Of a stretch of DNA of 64,000 nucleotides, positions 29,090 to 41,100 are shown in pieces. This stretch comes from Halichondria panicea (Eukaryota > Porifera > Demospongiae > Suberitida > Halichondriidae), in assembly GCF_963675165.1 (NCBI RefSeq), contig NC_087386.1:5963566-6027565 (forward strand). The letters run 5' to 3'. Numbering within the stretch: position 1 is the first letter of the stretch; each line of letters starts with the position of its first letter. Made by a program: the position numbers and the translations under genes. The notes below the pieces were generated by a model. The model was not told the origin of the DNA. It saw nothing but the letters and a program-made list of their open reading frames with translations, and did no database searches.

Positions 29090-30934
29090 ATGCTGCTCTA
29101 CTTGATCCTGGGTGGTGTGTTGTGTGTACTGGCTCTCCTCAAGCTGAGGTTCTGGCTGTCCCGAACTCCAGTCTGCCACGGTCGAAAAGTGGCTCCGTTC
29201 ATGAAAAACATTCTACAAGATTCAGAGCAAATTCAATACGATCTCAAAGACGTTGTCGTCCCAGTCCTGTTTGGTTGGAAGTTCTCACTTGTAACTTGGT
29301 TGAGTTATACGCGAATCGGTCGTCTTCTTCTCGTCCCCTGGTTGCTACGATCTGCTGGAGTCGATCGAATGAGATCCTATTATATCCCTGAGAAACCCAC
29401 CTACTATCCTAATCCAGCCAAGCCTCCAATGACACGAGATAATTCAAGAGCTAATATCGCCAAGATTGCGGAACTAGTTGAGCGAGAAATCAGTGATGGA
29501 CATACTGAAGACTTTCATTTTCCGAGTGTTGCTGATTTTGTGCGTGCATATCGATGTGGTAACGTGACTCCTAGTGATGTGGCTATGACGGTGCTGGAGG
29601 CCATTGCTAACTCTGACCGAGCAACTCCTCCTCTGAGGGCCATTGTACAGAGCAACAGAGACGTGGTCCTTGCTATGGCCGCAGCCTCCACTCAGCGATG
29701 GAAGGACAACAAAACTCTCTCCCCTCTCGATGGAGTACCCGTAGCTGTTAAGGAAGGATTTAGAGTCGAACCATATCCCTTCAGAAGTGGTGGGGATTTC
29801 GTTCCTAAAATGTCGATAGGTATACCTGAGTCAGTGGCCGTGGATAATTTGAAGCGAGCTGGTGCTGTGATTATCGGAATGGCTAATCTGCAAGAGTTTG
29901 GTACGGGTACACTTGGTTCCAATCCCAACAAATCTCACTCCACTGCACGTAATCCGTACAATACTCAATGCTATCCTGGAGGCAGTTCATCCGGTTCTGC
30001 TGTTAGTGTAGCCGCTGGATTTTGTCCCATTGCTATTGGCACTGATGGTGGAGACTCAGTGAGGATACCTGCTGTTCTGTGTGGTGTGGTTGGACTTAAA
30101 CCAACGTATGGTTTGATAGATACAACTGGAATGCTTCCTCTGTCCTACAGTGTTGGAGTGCCTGGTCCTCTGTGCTCTAGTGTTCTCGATGCTGCCCTGG
30201 CAATGGATATCATGAGTAAAGGAGAGGACGGCAATCGATTGTCTCTGGATGGACTGGGAGAGGAGCGACTGGACGGACTTAACATTGGTGTGTACTGGGA
30301 CTACTTTCAACACGCTGACTCTGAGATAGTCACCCAGTGCAAGGCAGCCGTTAGTAAATTGGAGAGCCTTGGAGCCACCATTGTCAGTATTGCCATCCCT
30401 GAACTAGAGGAGTCTCGAGTTGCTCATTCCGTCTCCATTATCTCCGAGTTTAGCACAAGTTTGTTGGTAGACACGGACGCTCATTTTAATGACATGTGTA
30501 ATGAAACGCTCATGGTATTAACAGCAGGGTACCAAATGCCGGTGGTGAATTTCCTCAATGCACAGAAGCAACGATCGAGAGCTATTGCCGTCCTACAACA
30601 TCTCTTCGATGATAAGAAACTGGATGCAATTGTGTCACCAGGCACAGCGTGTGTAGCGCCTGCAATACTCCCTCAAGCCCTTTCCCATGGTTCCTCTGAT
30701 CTACAGCATTCCACCCAGTTGATGCGTTTTGCCTACCTTGCTAATTTGACTGGAGTTCCTGGTCTGGTTGTTCCGGTTGGCTACACTAGTGGCGAGGGCC
30801 TGCCCATTGGTCTACAGCTAATGGGAGGATGGTATCAAGAGAACACTCTCCTTAAAATTGGCTGGGCTCTCGAGAAAGGTTTCCCTCGAAACAAACCACA
30901 AGTCTTCTACGACATACTCAAGAAAAAGAACTGA
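29090..30934 (+). CDS. fatty acid amide hydrolase-like amidase 2 (intronless)
   Basis: This 614-residue paralogue of the amidase at 13023-14870 is also intronless. It has an N-terminal hydrophobic segment (about residues 1-20). Expected catalytic residues are Lys221 (PVAVKEGF), cis-Ser299 (GGSSSGS) and nucleophile Ser323. The residue just before the nucleophile is Asp322 (DGGDSVRIP), where the paralogue and the family normally have Gly. This still fits the loose amidase signature but lies in the oxyanion-hole loop. The first 137 residues and two internal stretches differ strongly from copy 1. The stretch beginning DGHTEDFHFP, the stretch around SVGVPGPLCSS, and the C terminus are almost identical at DNA level, which points to gene conversion. 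Substrate preference cannot be read from the sequence. Confidence 0.88.
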   Translation: MLLYLILGGVLCVLALLKLRFWLSRTPVCHGRKVAPFMKNILQDSEQIQYDLKDVVVPVLFGWKFSLVTWLSYTRIGRLLLVPWLLRSAGVDRMRSYYIPEKPTYYPNPAKPPMTRDNSRANIAKIAELVEREISDGHTEDFHFPSVADFVRAYRCGNVTPSDVAMTVLEAIANSDRATPPLRAIVQSNRDVVLAMAAASTQRWKDNKTLSPLDGVPVAVKEGFRVEPYPFRSGGDFVPKMSIGIPESVAVDNLKRAGAVIIGMANLQEFGTGTLGSNPNKSHSTARNPYNTQCYPGGSSSGSAVSVAAGFCPIAIGTDGGDSVRIPAVLCGVVGLKPTYGLIDTTGMLPLSYSVGVPGPLCSSVLDAALAMDIMSKGEDGNRLSLDGLGEERLDGLNIGVYWDYFQHADSEIVTQCKAAVSKLESLGATIVSIAIPELEESRVAHSVSIISEFSTSLLVDTDAHFNDMCNETLMVLTAGYQMPVVNFLNAQKQRSRAIAVLQHLFDDKKLDAIVSPGTACVAPAILPQALSHGSSDLQHSTQLMRFAYLANLTGVPGLVVPVGYTSGEGLPIGLQLMGGWYQENTLLKIGWALEKGFPRNKPQVFYDILKKKN

Positions 30935-31321
30935 AAAACATTGAAGCCAACTATTGCTGTAACTATTGCTATTGCTGCTATCAGAACTGCTGCTATTGCT
31001 GACTGAATGTGATGTTATTATTATTTTATGTGCTGTATGTTAAAGTGTCGCAAGCTGCGCTGTGCTAATGCCTCTCGCCATGTTATGCTTTCACTCAAAA
31101 ATTATTAGAGTGTTAAATATAGTAGTTAAAATTACAGATATACAATCTCACTGACTTGTTCTACATGCATGCATGCATCTATTATTGCAGCCTCATCTTC
31201 AGTGCGGCCTGGAATCGAGGCTAAAAGATTCCCTTCCTCCTACGTTATTGACTTGTTGCAGTTCACCCATGTAGCGTGTGGGGGCTCCGGAGCTGTAGGT
31301 GGGTGGCCGGAAACTGGTCAC

Positions 31322-31520
31322 TCACTTTCCTGTCGTCTTTCATTGTGATAGTCAACAGGTCTCCTGTAGTCTTTCATTAGATCACAGCCCCTCCTGTAGT
31401 CTTTCATTGTGATAGTCAACAGGAGCCCTTCCTGTAGTCTTTCATTAGATCACAGCCCTCCTGTAGTCTTTCATTAGATCACAGCCCTCTGGCCTGTAGT
31501 CTTTCATTGTGATAGTCAAC
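31322..31520. repeat. minisatellite with alternating unit types
   Basis: Six to seven units begin CCTGTAGTCTTTCATT. They continue either as GTGATAGTCAACAG or as AGATCACAGCCC, giving units of about 26-33 bp in a mixed order. No coding sense is visible. Confidence 0.85.
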
Positions 31521-32098
31521 AGCCCTGGCTACAGTGGTAGTTTTTTTTTTATATAATTGAAATTTAAATATTGTGAGTGACAGAGAGGCTGGGATGTGTA
31601 TGGATAATGTGAAGCTATAATTATTCAGAGTTCAAACAGAGAGATTGGTGTCCGCAATGGAAGCAACTAGATGGCCGTTGAAGGATGACTTCGAAAATAT
31701 AGCAGTCTACACGACACACACAAACACACACAGACACACACACACAAGTCTTTCATTAGGCAGTAGTTCCCTACTGTCTTTGATTAGGCAGTAGAAAACG
31801 GTTTTTTCCCATGCTGGATTGTTTTTTAATAATTATGCATGCAATGCGTACACTAGTAGCGTAAAAGGAACGGATGATGCTATGAAAGATTCTGAAGAGA
31901 CTGCTGCAGCCTTCACTGTGAGTCAAACTAGCCATAACTCGAGAAATAAGCTTTAGTTTGCTAATCGACAAATCAAAATTTGGCTAGAAGCCTATAGAAG
32001 CCGTTAGTTTTCGTTGCATTGCAACCGTTGAGCAGTTACAACTGGAACAGACACATAGACAGACAGACAGACAGACACACATAATTATAACCCTCATG

Positions 32099-32742
32099 CG
32101 GCTACAGTGGATTGCAGTGCACTTGCAACAGAGAATTGCCAAACAGCAAAACCACAATCAGATAAATTATTATGAATATCATTATCAGTTTTCTGGAGTT
32201 TACTTGAACTTTTCCAAGAGTACTGTACTACTTTATTACAGGTAGAAAGCATAGAGCCAACTGAAAGTAACCAATTTTCAGCAGACACTCATTGAACCTC
32301 TCTAGGCATGCCCCCTCCCCCCCAAGAACGATTTAACATGCATGACATTTGTACACTGTATAGTCAGTCAAGCATTCTTGAAATGTATTTCATGCATTTC
32401 TAGTCTACTTAAGCTTTCAAGAGTGCTATCATAAAGTATCCATTCTGTACGTATCTATGAGTGAGACTAATAGGAGTGCCCTGAGAATATCTATATAATC
32501 GCATGGAGGTGTATGACTGAGCACCTTTTTAGGATTTAATCCCCTGGGCCCAGCTTGTAGATACAATTTGCTCATACCTGTATATGTTTAGGAATAAGCA
32601 GATGTTCAATGAGATTTTCTGCTAATTGTAATAAAAATGCAAGCTGAGCTTAGAATTACTATTGGTAATGAAATTCATATCTGGTGGTTTTGCTGTTTGG
32701 CAATTTTCTGTTGCAAGTGCACAGCATCCACTGTACGCCTCG
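32099..32742. mobile_element. non-autonomous DNA element with about 60-bp TIRs
   Basis: The left arm (acagtggattgcagtgcac, then ttgccaaacagcaaaaccac) is matched by the inverse of the right arm (gtggttttgctgtttggcaa, then gtgcacagcatccactgt). The interior is about 520 bp without a gene. Target-site repeats are not clear. Confidence 0.7.
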
Positions 32743-32876
32743 AGGCATACTTAGAATGTTGTGGTTTTGTTTGTGTACGTTGTTAGAATTGGGGAAATCC
32801 CCAGAGTAGGCTTTCAAAGCTAGCTGGCCACGTGGTCTACAGTGTGCTTATCACTTTCAACAATAGCAGCTGGACA

Positions 32877-33025
32877 ATGACAGATTCTGAACTAGTAAGT
32901 GTCTCTAAGTACTTAATACCACTCGCTATTGACTCTAGGAACCACAGAGATGTATGCCTCATAGTGTAACGTTGTGACTGTCATGATGTCTACGTTTTTT
33001 AATTGTTATAACAACGCATTTTGTA

Positions 33026-33087
<62 letters not shown>

Positions 33088-34825
33088 TCGTACTCTCATG
33101 TAGGAAGACGCTCCACTTGTGATAGTTGAACATCCAGAGATGATGGATGAGCAAGGACAAGACGGATACGTTCTAGTGGACTCTTTCTCAGAGCAAGATC
33201 GTGGCGTTAGAATGGACCCAAGGAACAGGCCCAGAAGGGACCCACTAGCAAATAGGCCCAGACCTAGGGGGCCACGTCCACCTCAGGGAAAACGTAACAG
33301 AGGCAACAAGGGTAACAGAGGCAACAGAGGTCCAAATCCGTACAACAAAACTCTAAATTTCAAGAGAGCACAGGCCAGAGTGTCACAAGCTCGTGAGGTC
33401 CAGAGCAGGTTGCTAATGAAGAGACGATATGATCACGACACCTCCACTGCTGGTGACCATGGCCACTCCCATCATAGACCCTCCAGGGACTCTTATCAAA
33501 ACATCTACTATGACTCAAACATTGCCGTCAAATTAGTGGGAGGAGAGCCGACAGATCCAGTGCCATACACACAGATCACAGATCAAGATAACTACGCCTC
33601 GTATGAACAATCACCAATCAACAGGACGCCTTTACTTGACACTTCTTTACCGATTGTGGACACCCCAACAGCTAACAGTCAGTACATTGGTGGAGCAAGC
33701 TATCCCACTAACAGTCAATCGTCTTTTACGAGTATGGATCCAAGTTCAAACAGTATTGGATCTGATCAGTACACACAGCAATATAACTGGCAGTACGGTG
33801 GCTCTAACAGAAGCTCCCCCTCAGTGCCTACTTACCTACCCGATGATGTGAGAGTGCCTTCGCTAATGGAAGTTAGTCCTATGGTACCAACTAACAGTAC
33901 TGTATTCAACAGACTGGGTCATACAGCAAGTAACCAATACCCTGTACAGAGGCCAGCTCAACAGCACTCTATTGTACAACGAGCAAATACTGCCCCCCAA
34001 GGACCTACTGTGCAGTTACAACGCCCTCTTCCACCTCGTATGCCAAGACCAACTGTTTCTGACCCTCGACTAGTAGCAAGGAGGGAAAGTGGGCGTGGAG
34101 ACGAGCCTAACCCTCGGCTGCCCACTCGTACATCATCTAGACAGATATCATCATCATCTAGACAGATAACATCTACACAACAGAGACCATCTAGACGTCG
34201 TGCACCATTGATCCAGAGAGGATTCAGGTCGAAAGAAAGGGAAAGAGAAAGGAAAAAAGGTCAAAAAATTAGAAGCCGGCTTAGAAAGGAGCTAGCAAAT
34301 ATACTGGACGCTCAGAGTACCTCCACCCCGGCACTGCAACGAACACCTGCCGTAAAGAACACCACTTCTACCCCTGGCCCAGAGTTGCTACCGACACCTG
34401 CCTTTAGGAAGGAGCTGCCTGCCAAACTACAGAGCTATAACCGACCAAGAGGTGCCACTTTGAATACAAATCCTGCTATTAGGCCAGTCAATGCTGCACT
34501 GAAGACCCCCGGTCCCTCTCATGCACTGACTACAGCTGTGAGTGAACTCGCCTCTCATATACAACAAGTTCTTAGTAACTCGTCAATCAATTCACGTCAT
34601 GTTGACACTCCTGACACCTTTTCGCATCAAGTTAACTCACAAGTTATTGTAATTGATGCTGATGAAGTTAAAGATGAAACTAAGCCAAAGACGTCTCGTG
34701 ATCACAATATTACTAATCTGTTGTCTGCTATCAACGACGGCATCTCCTCCTTTGTTGCTGCCTCAAAGCAAATCACAGACTCTCTGGATAGCCTCAAAAA
34801 CATTATGGAGTTGAATGAACAATAA
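32877..34825 (+). CDS. long disordered basic protein, unrecognised
   Basis: A tiny first exon (32877-32894) encodes MTDSEL and ends at GTAAGT. The intron contains a (CA)n tract, and exon 2 runs 33104-34825, giving EDAPLVIVEHPEMM onward, about 579 residues. I do not recognise the family. Visible parts are an acidic N terminus, an Arg/Gly/Asn/Pro-rich stretch (about residues 40-80, GNKGNRGNRGPNPYN), a low-complexity Ser/Gln/Thr/Pro middle, and a basic Arg/Lys/Glu helix (about residues 375-400). The Pro-rich region is followed by a C-terminal segment that could form a coiled coil (SFVAASKQITDSLDSLKNIM). The RG/RN-rich part suggests RNA or nucleic-acid binding, but that is inference. The open frame of over 1.7 kb and clean splice sites support a real gene. 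It stands alone on the plus strand upstream of EZH. Confidence 0.7.
33028..33082. repeat. (CA)n microsatellite in intron 1
   Basis: About 27 CA units lie close to the 3' splice site TCTCATGTAG of the unrecognised gene at 32877-34825. Confidence 0.9.
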
Positions 34826-35002
34826 ACGATTTTCCCTTATCATTTATTTAGTGTATGCATACATTGTCATACATTGTCATGTGAACTATCTGTACAGTAA
34901 TTGTGTGCAATAATCATTAAAATAATTTTCTTAGTTATGACAAAATGGTACGGATAGTTTTTAAAAATCCTCCTTTGTACAAACCGCAGGTCATGTACCT
35001 TA

Positions 35003-35048
35003 GCCTCGAGACAATGTGTGTTATGGCAAAACACGCGGTTTAGTCTCG
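35003..35048. mobile_element. short TAGCCTCGAG-ended palindromic element
   Basis: Ends ttagcctcgaga and tctcgaggctaa form an inverted repeat around a core of about 25 bp. It lies between the unrecognised gene and EZH and belongs to the TAGCCTC-ended group seen elsewhere in this window. Confidence 0.55.
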
Positions 35049-35134
35049 AGGCTAAACCTTCCCTTGGAGTAATCTTATTTCTGTAGACTAGACCATCCCT
35101 GACGTCTGACTAGACAGTACTCACAAGACTAGCA

Positions 35135-38100
35135 ATGGCTACACAGAGAACAAAGGAAGACGCTGACAGGCAAAAGGTAGGTGTGTCTCTACTCAGTGTG
35201 TATTACAATGACACTACACCCACTGTCTCCACACAGGTCCTCCACTTGTCACACTCTTTGTATCGAAAGCGGCTACGAACCGAGTACCAGAAACTGCAGT
35301 CCTCCAAACGTTCTAAACAGCTGTCGTGTGTTCGTGATGATCTGCAGAGGAACAGGGCGTATCAGGACTCTCTGTATGGACCCCCCACTGAGACCACACC
35401 CACCTTTGCCACCCCACTACCTCCGGAGAACTGTACGTCTCTTGATCTCCCCCTCAAGGCCACTCTCGGTGAGCACACACCCTCACACACACACACACAC
35501 CACACACACACACACACACAACAGGTATGTCTGTATTCAATGGCAAGACTCAGTATATCAAGGTGTCAGTGACTCAGATCCCGGCACTCCACCCTCTCCC
35601 TCACTACAATACCTGGAGCTCCACTCAGGGAAACTTCCTAGTAGAGGACGAAACAGTCCTGCACAACATTCCTTATATGGGCGAGGAGGTCCTGGACAAA
35701 GACGAGGGATTTATAGAAGAACTGATCAGGAACTATGATGGAAAGATTCACGATGGTCGTGATGGAGGAGAGGGCATCGATGATGATATCCTAGTCGACC
35801 TTGTGGATGTCATGACTCAATTTGTGTGTAATCCTCCCAAATATATAAAGCAACAGCAGCAGCAACCACAACCCAGTGATACTGTCACTGTCAAGGTGGT
35901 CCCCCCTTTATAATAACGTGTAGTTGTATATATACATGTACATGTATTACACTTTTTCTTGGGAACTTTGTATCTGTTTCTAAAAAAGAGTATTAGACTA
36001 ACCCTCCCCTATAAAAACAGTACCTCTCTTTATACACCCTATCACCTCCCTCCCATAATTATAATAGAATCTATAATTATAGTGTGTGTATATTACACCT
36101 TTCTTTTCTGTATTACATATAAGACAATCGCATAGTGTACAGTGTGTGTGTTATGCCTGCCTCTGTTCACTTGTGTCTAGATGACTCAGAGTGACTACTT
36201 GTTCAGTGCACTAGGAGCAGCTGTCAATGAGAGCCCCACCTCACTGCGGAGGAGGTATCATAAGCTAACCACCAGTGAACAAGGGTCAAAGTGCATCCCC
36301 AACCTTGACGAGTAAGGCAACCACTCTTACAATATTATATCGTTTAGCGAGTAACTTGCGAATGAGGCAATTGAATAATTATTGGCAATTTAATTTTACG
36401 AGCATGCTGCATGGCGTGCAATATACTGGTACTGAGTATTTAGCTAAACTTTTGTTGACGACCCTCACTAAATAATTCGCTAAATTGCCAAATTTACCTG
36501 CTATACTGTACATATGTACTTGTAATCATTCCGTATATCATCTTCTTTAGTCCGAGCATAAAGCCCTTATCAAGGACGGAGGCACTGCACTCGTACCAAA
36601 CACTATTCTGTCGTCGCTGTTTCAAGTACGATTGTTTCTCCCACGGTTGGTACCCTGGCCCACCCTCTCCCACTCCCTGTCCCTCACAGTCGTCCCCTCG
36701 GAGGGAGCCCTGTGGACTACAATGCTTCCTGCACAAGGTCAGTCACTCATGGCTAGCCGGGTATAATGTCATTACATTAGCAGCCGCATAACCTGACTAC
36801 AGTCATTAAAAACCAAACTGCTATACTTACTTACATGTAGCTTACTTTTTAAACTAGTCCCCATGATTGTAAGCTATTCCAAATGTAACCATTTTTAGTT
36901 TGTCTTAGCACAGTTTATCACTAGCCTCGTTCCCAGGCCTTACTTTTTCTTGCTGTTGTCACTGTTCATCCATAAATCATAAGAAAGACATAGTGAGGCA
37001 GCAAAGAAAGAAATGGGCGTACAGTTAAGAAAAAGTAAGGCCTGGTTTGGGAAGATGCGTGATCCACAAGGATTTTTATGAACGTGGGCGATATGTAGCC
37101 CACAATCGTGACGTAAGGTATTCTCCCACGCATTCAGAGTTTTAATAAGACTGTACTGAGACAACCACCAAGCTGTGATGCAAGTCAGATCAGAGAACCA
37201 GCGTGGCCAGCTCTGGTGGCAGTAGCTACCTGCTATATGATAATGATGGCTAAGCTATTCTTGATCTATATACTACATGTATAGACTATAGCATGTAGAA
37301 AGACACAAGAAAAGGTGATAGTCTGATAGAATCTGAACACACAATTGCAAATTCAATCTAGATCATCTAAGGTATAGCTAGCTATAGTGCTTGCAAACTT
37401 CCAGTTCCAAGTCCATGTCCAGCTTGCTGCTTTATTAGTCATAGATCTCTGCGTGGGCAGTCCAACAGCTCTAGCTCAGTATGCCCACGCTCATTTTCAC
37501 CCTTCTACCACCCTTCTATACCCTCACGCGACTTCCCGATACAGGCTCTCCTTTTTCCTAACTCTACGTCTATTTCTTTCTTTATTCCTCCAATTAATAC
37601 CGTATTTATCTCATTGAACGAATAATACAGTATTTTATCTTATTGAACTATTGTGATAAAGAACAGAAAAAGGAGAGCCTGTGTAGAGGCTAGTTTAACT
37701 ACATTTGAGTACCATAATTATAATAATTATTGTGTCCCCAACTACAAAGACACCTTTTTGTGATTATGGTTGAAATGGGTAGAGATTATTGCTGAAATTA
37801 GTAAATGTTGAGCTCTGTATGTACAGTGTGTAGGCTAGTCTCATGAATTAGCCGCACCTCTCAGGGAGGAACATCTGAGCACTCTTTACGTGAAGTTATG
37901 ACGCAATGGAATGTATTACGTCACTGTACAAGCTAACAAAATGTAACCACATCCGCTATCTCTGTCAGTGCTTATTGCTCAACTGCATGTAAAGTTTCAT
38001 TATTTGCTGCCTCCTATTCAAGTCACCTGATACTTGTGAGCAATCTCATTGGTCACGTTGGAATTCCACCCAGACGGTCTTCTCCCTTAGGAAGGGCGGC

Positions 38101-41100
38101 TGATTCTTATAGTATAGTAAGGCCTGGATTAATAATTAAAGTATAAAAGTATAGCATATTCACACATTATTATAACACAACACTTATAATTACAGTTGTC
38201 ACACACTAGTAAGTTCAACTATAGCACAACGTATATAGAATAGTTAGTCTCAGTTTTTAGACACTGGCTGCTCTTGAAAGCAGTGGTTGTCGTTCATCGT
38301 TAGTCTCATTAATTGTCCCTCGGTTAGCCTCCAGTGACGCAGGTGTTTGAGGTGGATTCGGTCTAGATCGAGGAAGGTGCCTAAATCGAAAATAATAAAG
38401 CATAGGAAAAGAACACATGGCCATTACACATAAAGAAAACGTCAATCGGTGTACAAAGTTTGCAAGAGTTTTAGCAATAAACTTCTCTGTTAGTATTTGA
38501 AAAACCAAATTGCCAAAAAAAAATAAAATACCAAGAATCATGAAAACAAAAGAAATTGCAACTCCGATACAAGTGTTTGAATTACATAGTGTGCTATTAA
38601 TCCAAATTTGTACCTTAAAAACGGCAATAGAAATATATCGAGTTGCAGTCAGTAATCCACCAAAAGTTGCCATGGCCGACGTGAATGAACACTTGAATAC
38701 AAAGCAATTGATTTCAACATCAGAATTAAAATGCTCACTGCAGTTTGTTATTGGCACAGGTATCAGCACTGGAATAGGAAATATTGCCTTTGATTCATTA
38801 ATAAAAGCAAAACAGTCATGATTCGGTGTACAAGACTTAGTTATTGTGAATAAAAAGTCATTCCAAGTCGTTACCAAGATGAACATGCACACAATGACTG
38901 CACATATACCGAACACGAGTGATGCAAAGAATTTGTGCACTTGAGTTGTATCAATATAAATATCATTAGTTGTTATGTCTCTAGCAGGTTCAAAAGTCAT
39001 CACCACTTGTGGAGGTCCAAACACAGCATAGGCAAACCTTAAAAGAAAGTTAACTCCAAAGTTGCTCACCTTCACCAACTTTCTGTCTGCCCATCCCCAC
39101 CTTCGACAGGGCCAGAGGCAACCAATGACCACCAAAAACAAAATTAAAGCAACTAAGAACACACATGGAATCCCGTATCCAGTATCCAGCATAACATATG
39201 TCTCATAAGAAAGATTTAGCTTTCCCATCTTGACTAGATAGAACCTTGGAATCAAAGGAACTTTAAATACTTGAAAAATGTACAATTAAGCTCTTGAAAA
39301 ATAGCCAGATTTATGCTTATATTATATCTAAGATCAAGAAGCCTACTGGTAGACACATGACCAGTAAGGAATGTAGGCTGCCCACCTCTAGACGACCACC
39401 TCTAGACAAATCACCACCACAAAAAATAAAAGCCCTAAATTGAGGTTTAAAACTACACTTAGATCTGGTTGTTGTTTTTTTCAACCAATTTCGTGCACAA
39501 TTTTTGTGTAGAGCTATCAGGTAGTTCGACACTCTTCTCTTCTTGTAATAATTATACTCTTGCTAAGAAGATTGTGGCTTCAAATCATAATATATATGTA
39601 CTTGTGGTTTCCTGGTAATATTTCCTTGTGGTTACGTAACAATCATGTTTGTGGCTTGTAGTGTTGTACAGCTAATACAGCTCTAGCCTCCTTCACAAGG
39701 CCTCAACAAGGAGGCCTGCTACTGACTGCTAGTGCATGCGCAAAATTATTGGACAATTTCCCCGTAAAGTTTCTCATTAAACAGAAATTTTACCAGAAAA
39801 AATATCCTGAATAAGTATACAGACAAAGAATACAAATTTATAATAAAGTCATACACAGAGCCCTAGCTATCTAGAGACAGAGCTGTACGTTTGGTGCAGC
39901 AGCTAGACTCAACATGTAGACTTTCACCAAGGTTAGTAGCAGATGGGTGTGGCCTGTTCATATAGGCTATTGTCAGCCTTCCCTCCGTTCAGACGATTGT
40001 CATCCACACTGTTGCAGGCTTGTGAGTCCTTTGTTAACATAGCAGGCTAAGGGTAGCTATTAGAATGCTATCGGATAGGCTAGAAACCTTCACAATCGCA
40101 CTTCCATTCGTTGTGACGTCATTGTTTTACTGAGCATAATAAATTATACGATGTTATCCAAATTACCCACTTTCTGGGTAATAGATGGCGCATGCGCAAA
40201 CAGTCGATACCAGGCCCATCTTCAGTGCGGCCTGGAATCGAGGCTAATACACCTCGAGCCCAGGACAAAAGCTGTATTATCTGTACAGCACGAGATAACC
40301 GATTTATAGCCGTGATTATAATGAGCTTCCGTGTTCCTTATACAGGAGGACAAAAGCTGTAATTATAAGCTGTATTAGCTGTACAGCACGAGGGCATGAC
40401 ATCATAACCGACTTATAGCCGCGGTTATAATGAGATTAATTCTTTCCCTGTTCCTTAGTAGACCATATTTGATATCGCAAATATAACAACAATAAGTCGA
40501 ATGCAGTATTATTTTTATAAAAGGGCCTCCTGTACTACTATTTCGATGCGTTACATTGCAGGTCAATTCTGAGAACCTAGCGTCACTGCTGACTCAGCAC
40601 TCTGGTCCCAAAGGGAGGAGAGCTAACAAAGCGACCAATCAGATTGCAGCAAAGCCGACATGTGACTCCAGTGACGAATCAAGCTCAGAAGGTTCAGATG
40701 ACGAGTGGTTGGCTGAGGGGTCAAAGGACAATCCTTCCATCACTGGCGGAGAGGGGTCATCAAAGGTCATTGTGGAGGAGGCAGTAAAAGAAAAGACTGA
40801 ATGGAATGGCTCGGAAACGACATACTTTCGAATGCTTCATCCGATTTTTGTCAACAATTTCTGTGCCATAGCTGAACTACTACGAACCAAGACGTGCCTC
40901 GAGGTGTTTGAGCATGCTCAGTGCGTTGCTATGGAGATGGGTCAGCCCAAAGATCGGAGACTAGCAGCAAAGAAAAAGAAGAAGAGTATGAGGTAATGTA
41001 TATATAATAGTTAGACACTGTTTAGGAAGTTTCTACATGATTTAGAAGCCCAAAGGGCTGGTTGTAGTATCCCGAACACAGTGAGGGTTCTACTAGCCCT

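Larger units (their letters stand above)
30935..32876. other. spacer between FAAH-2 and the unrecognised gene
   Basis: No gene is supported. It contains a 30-bp transposon-end string (31196-31227), the minisatellite at 31322-31520, a short (CA)n near 31713-31746, a second small 'ctttcattaggcagtag' duplication (31747-31796), and a TIR element at 32099-32742. Confidence 0.5.
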
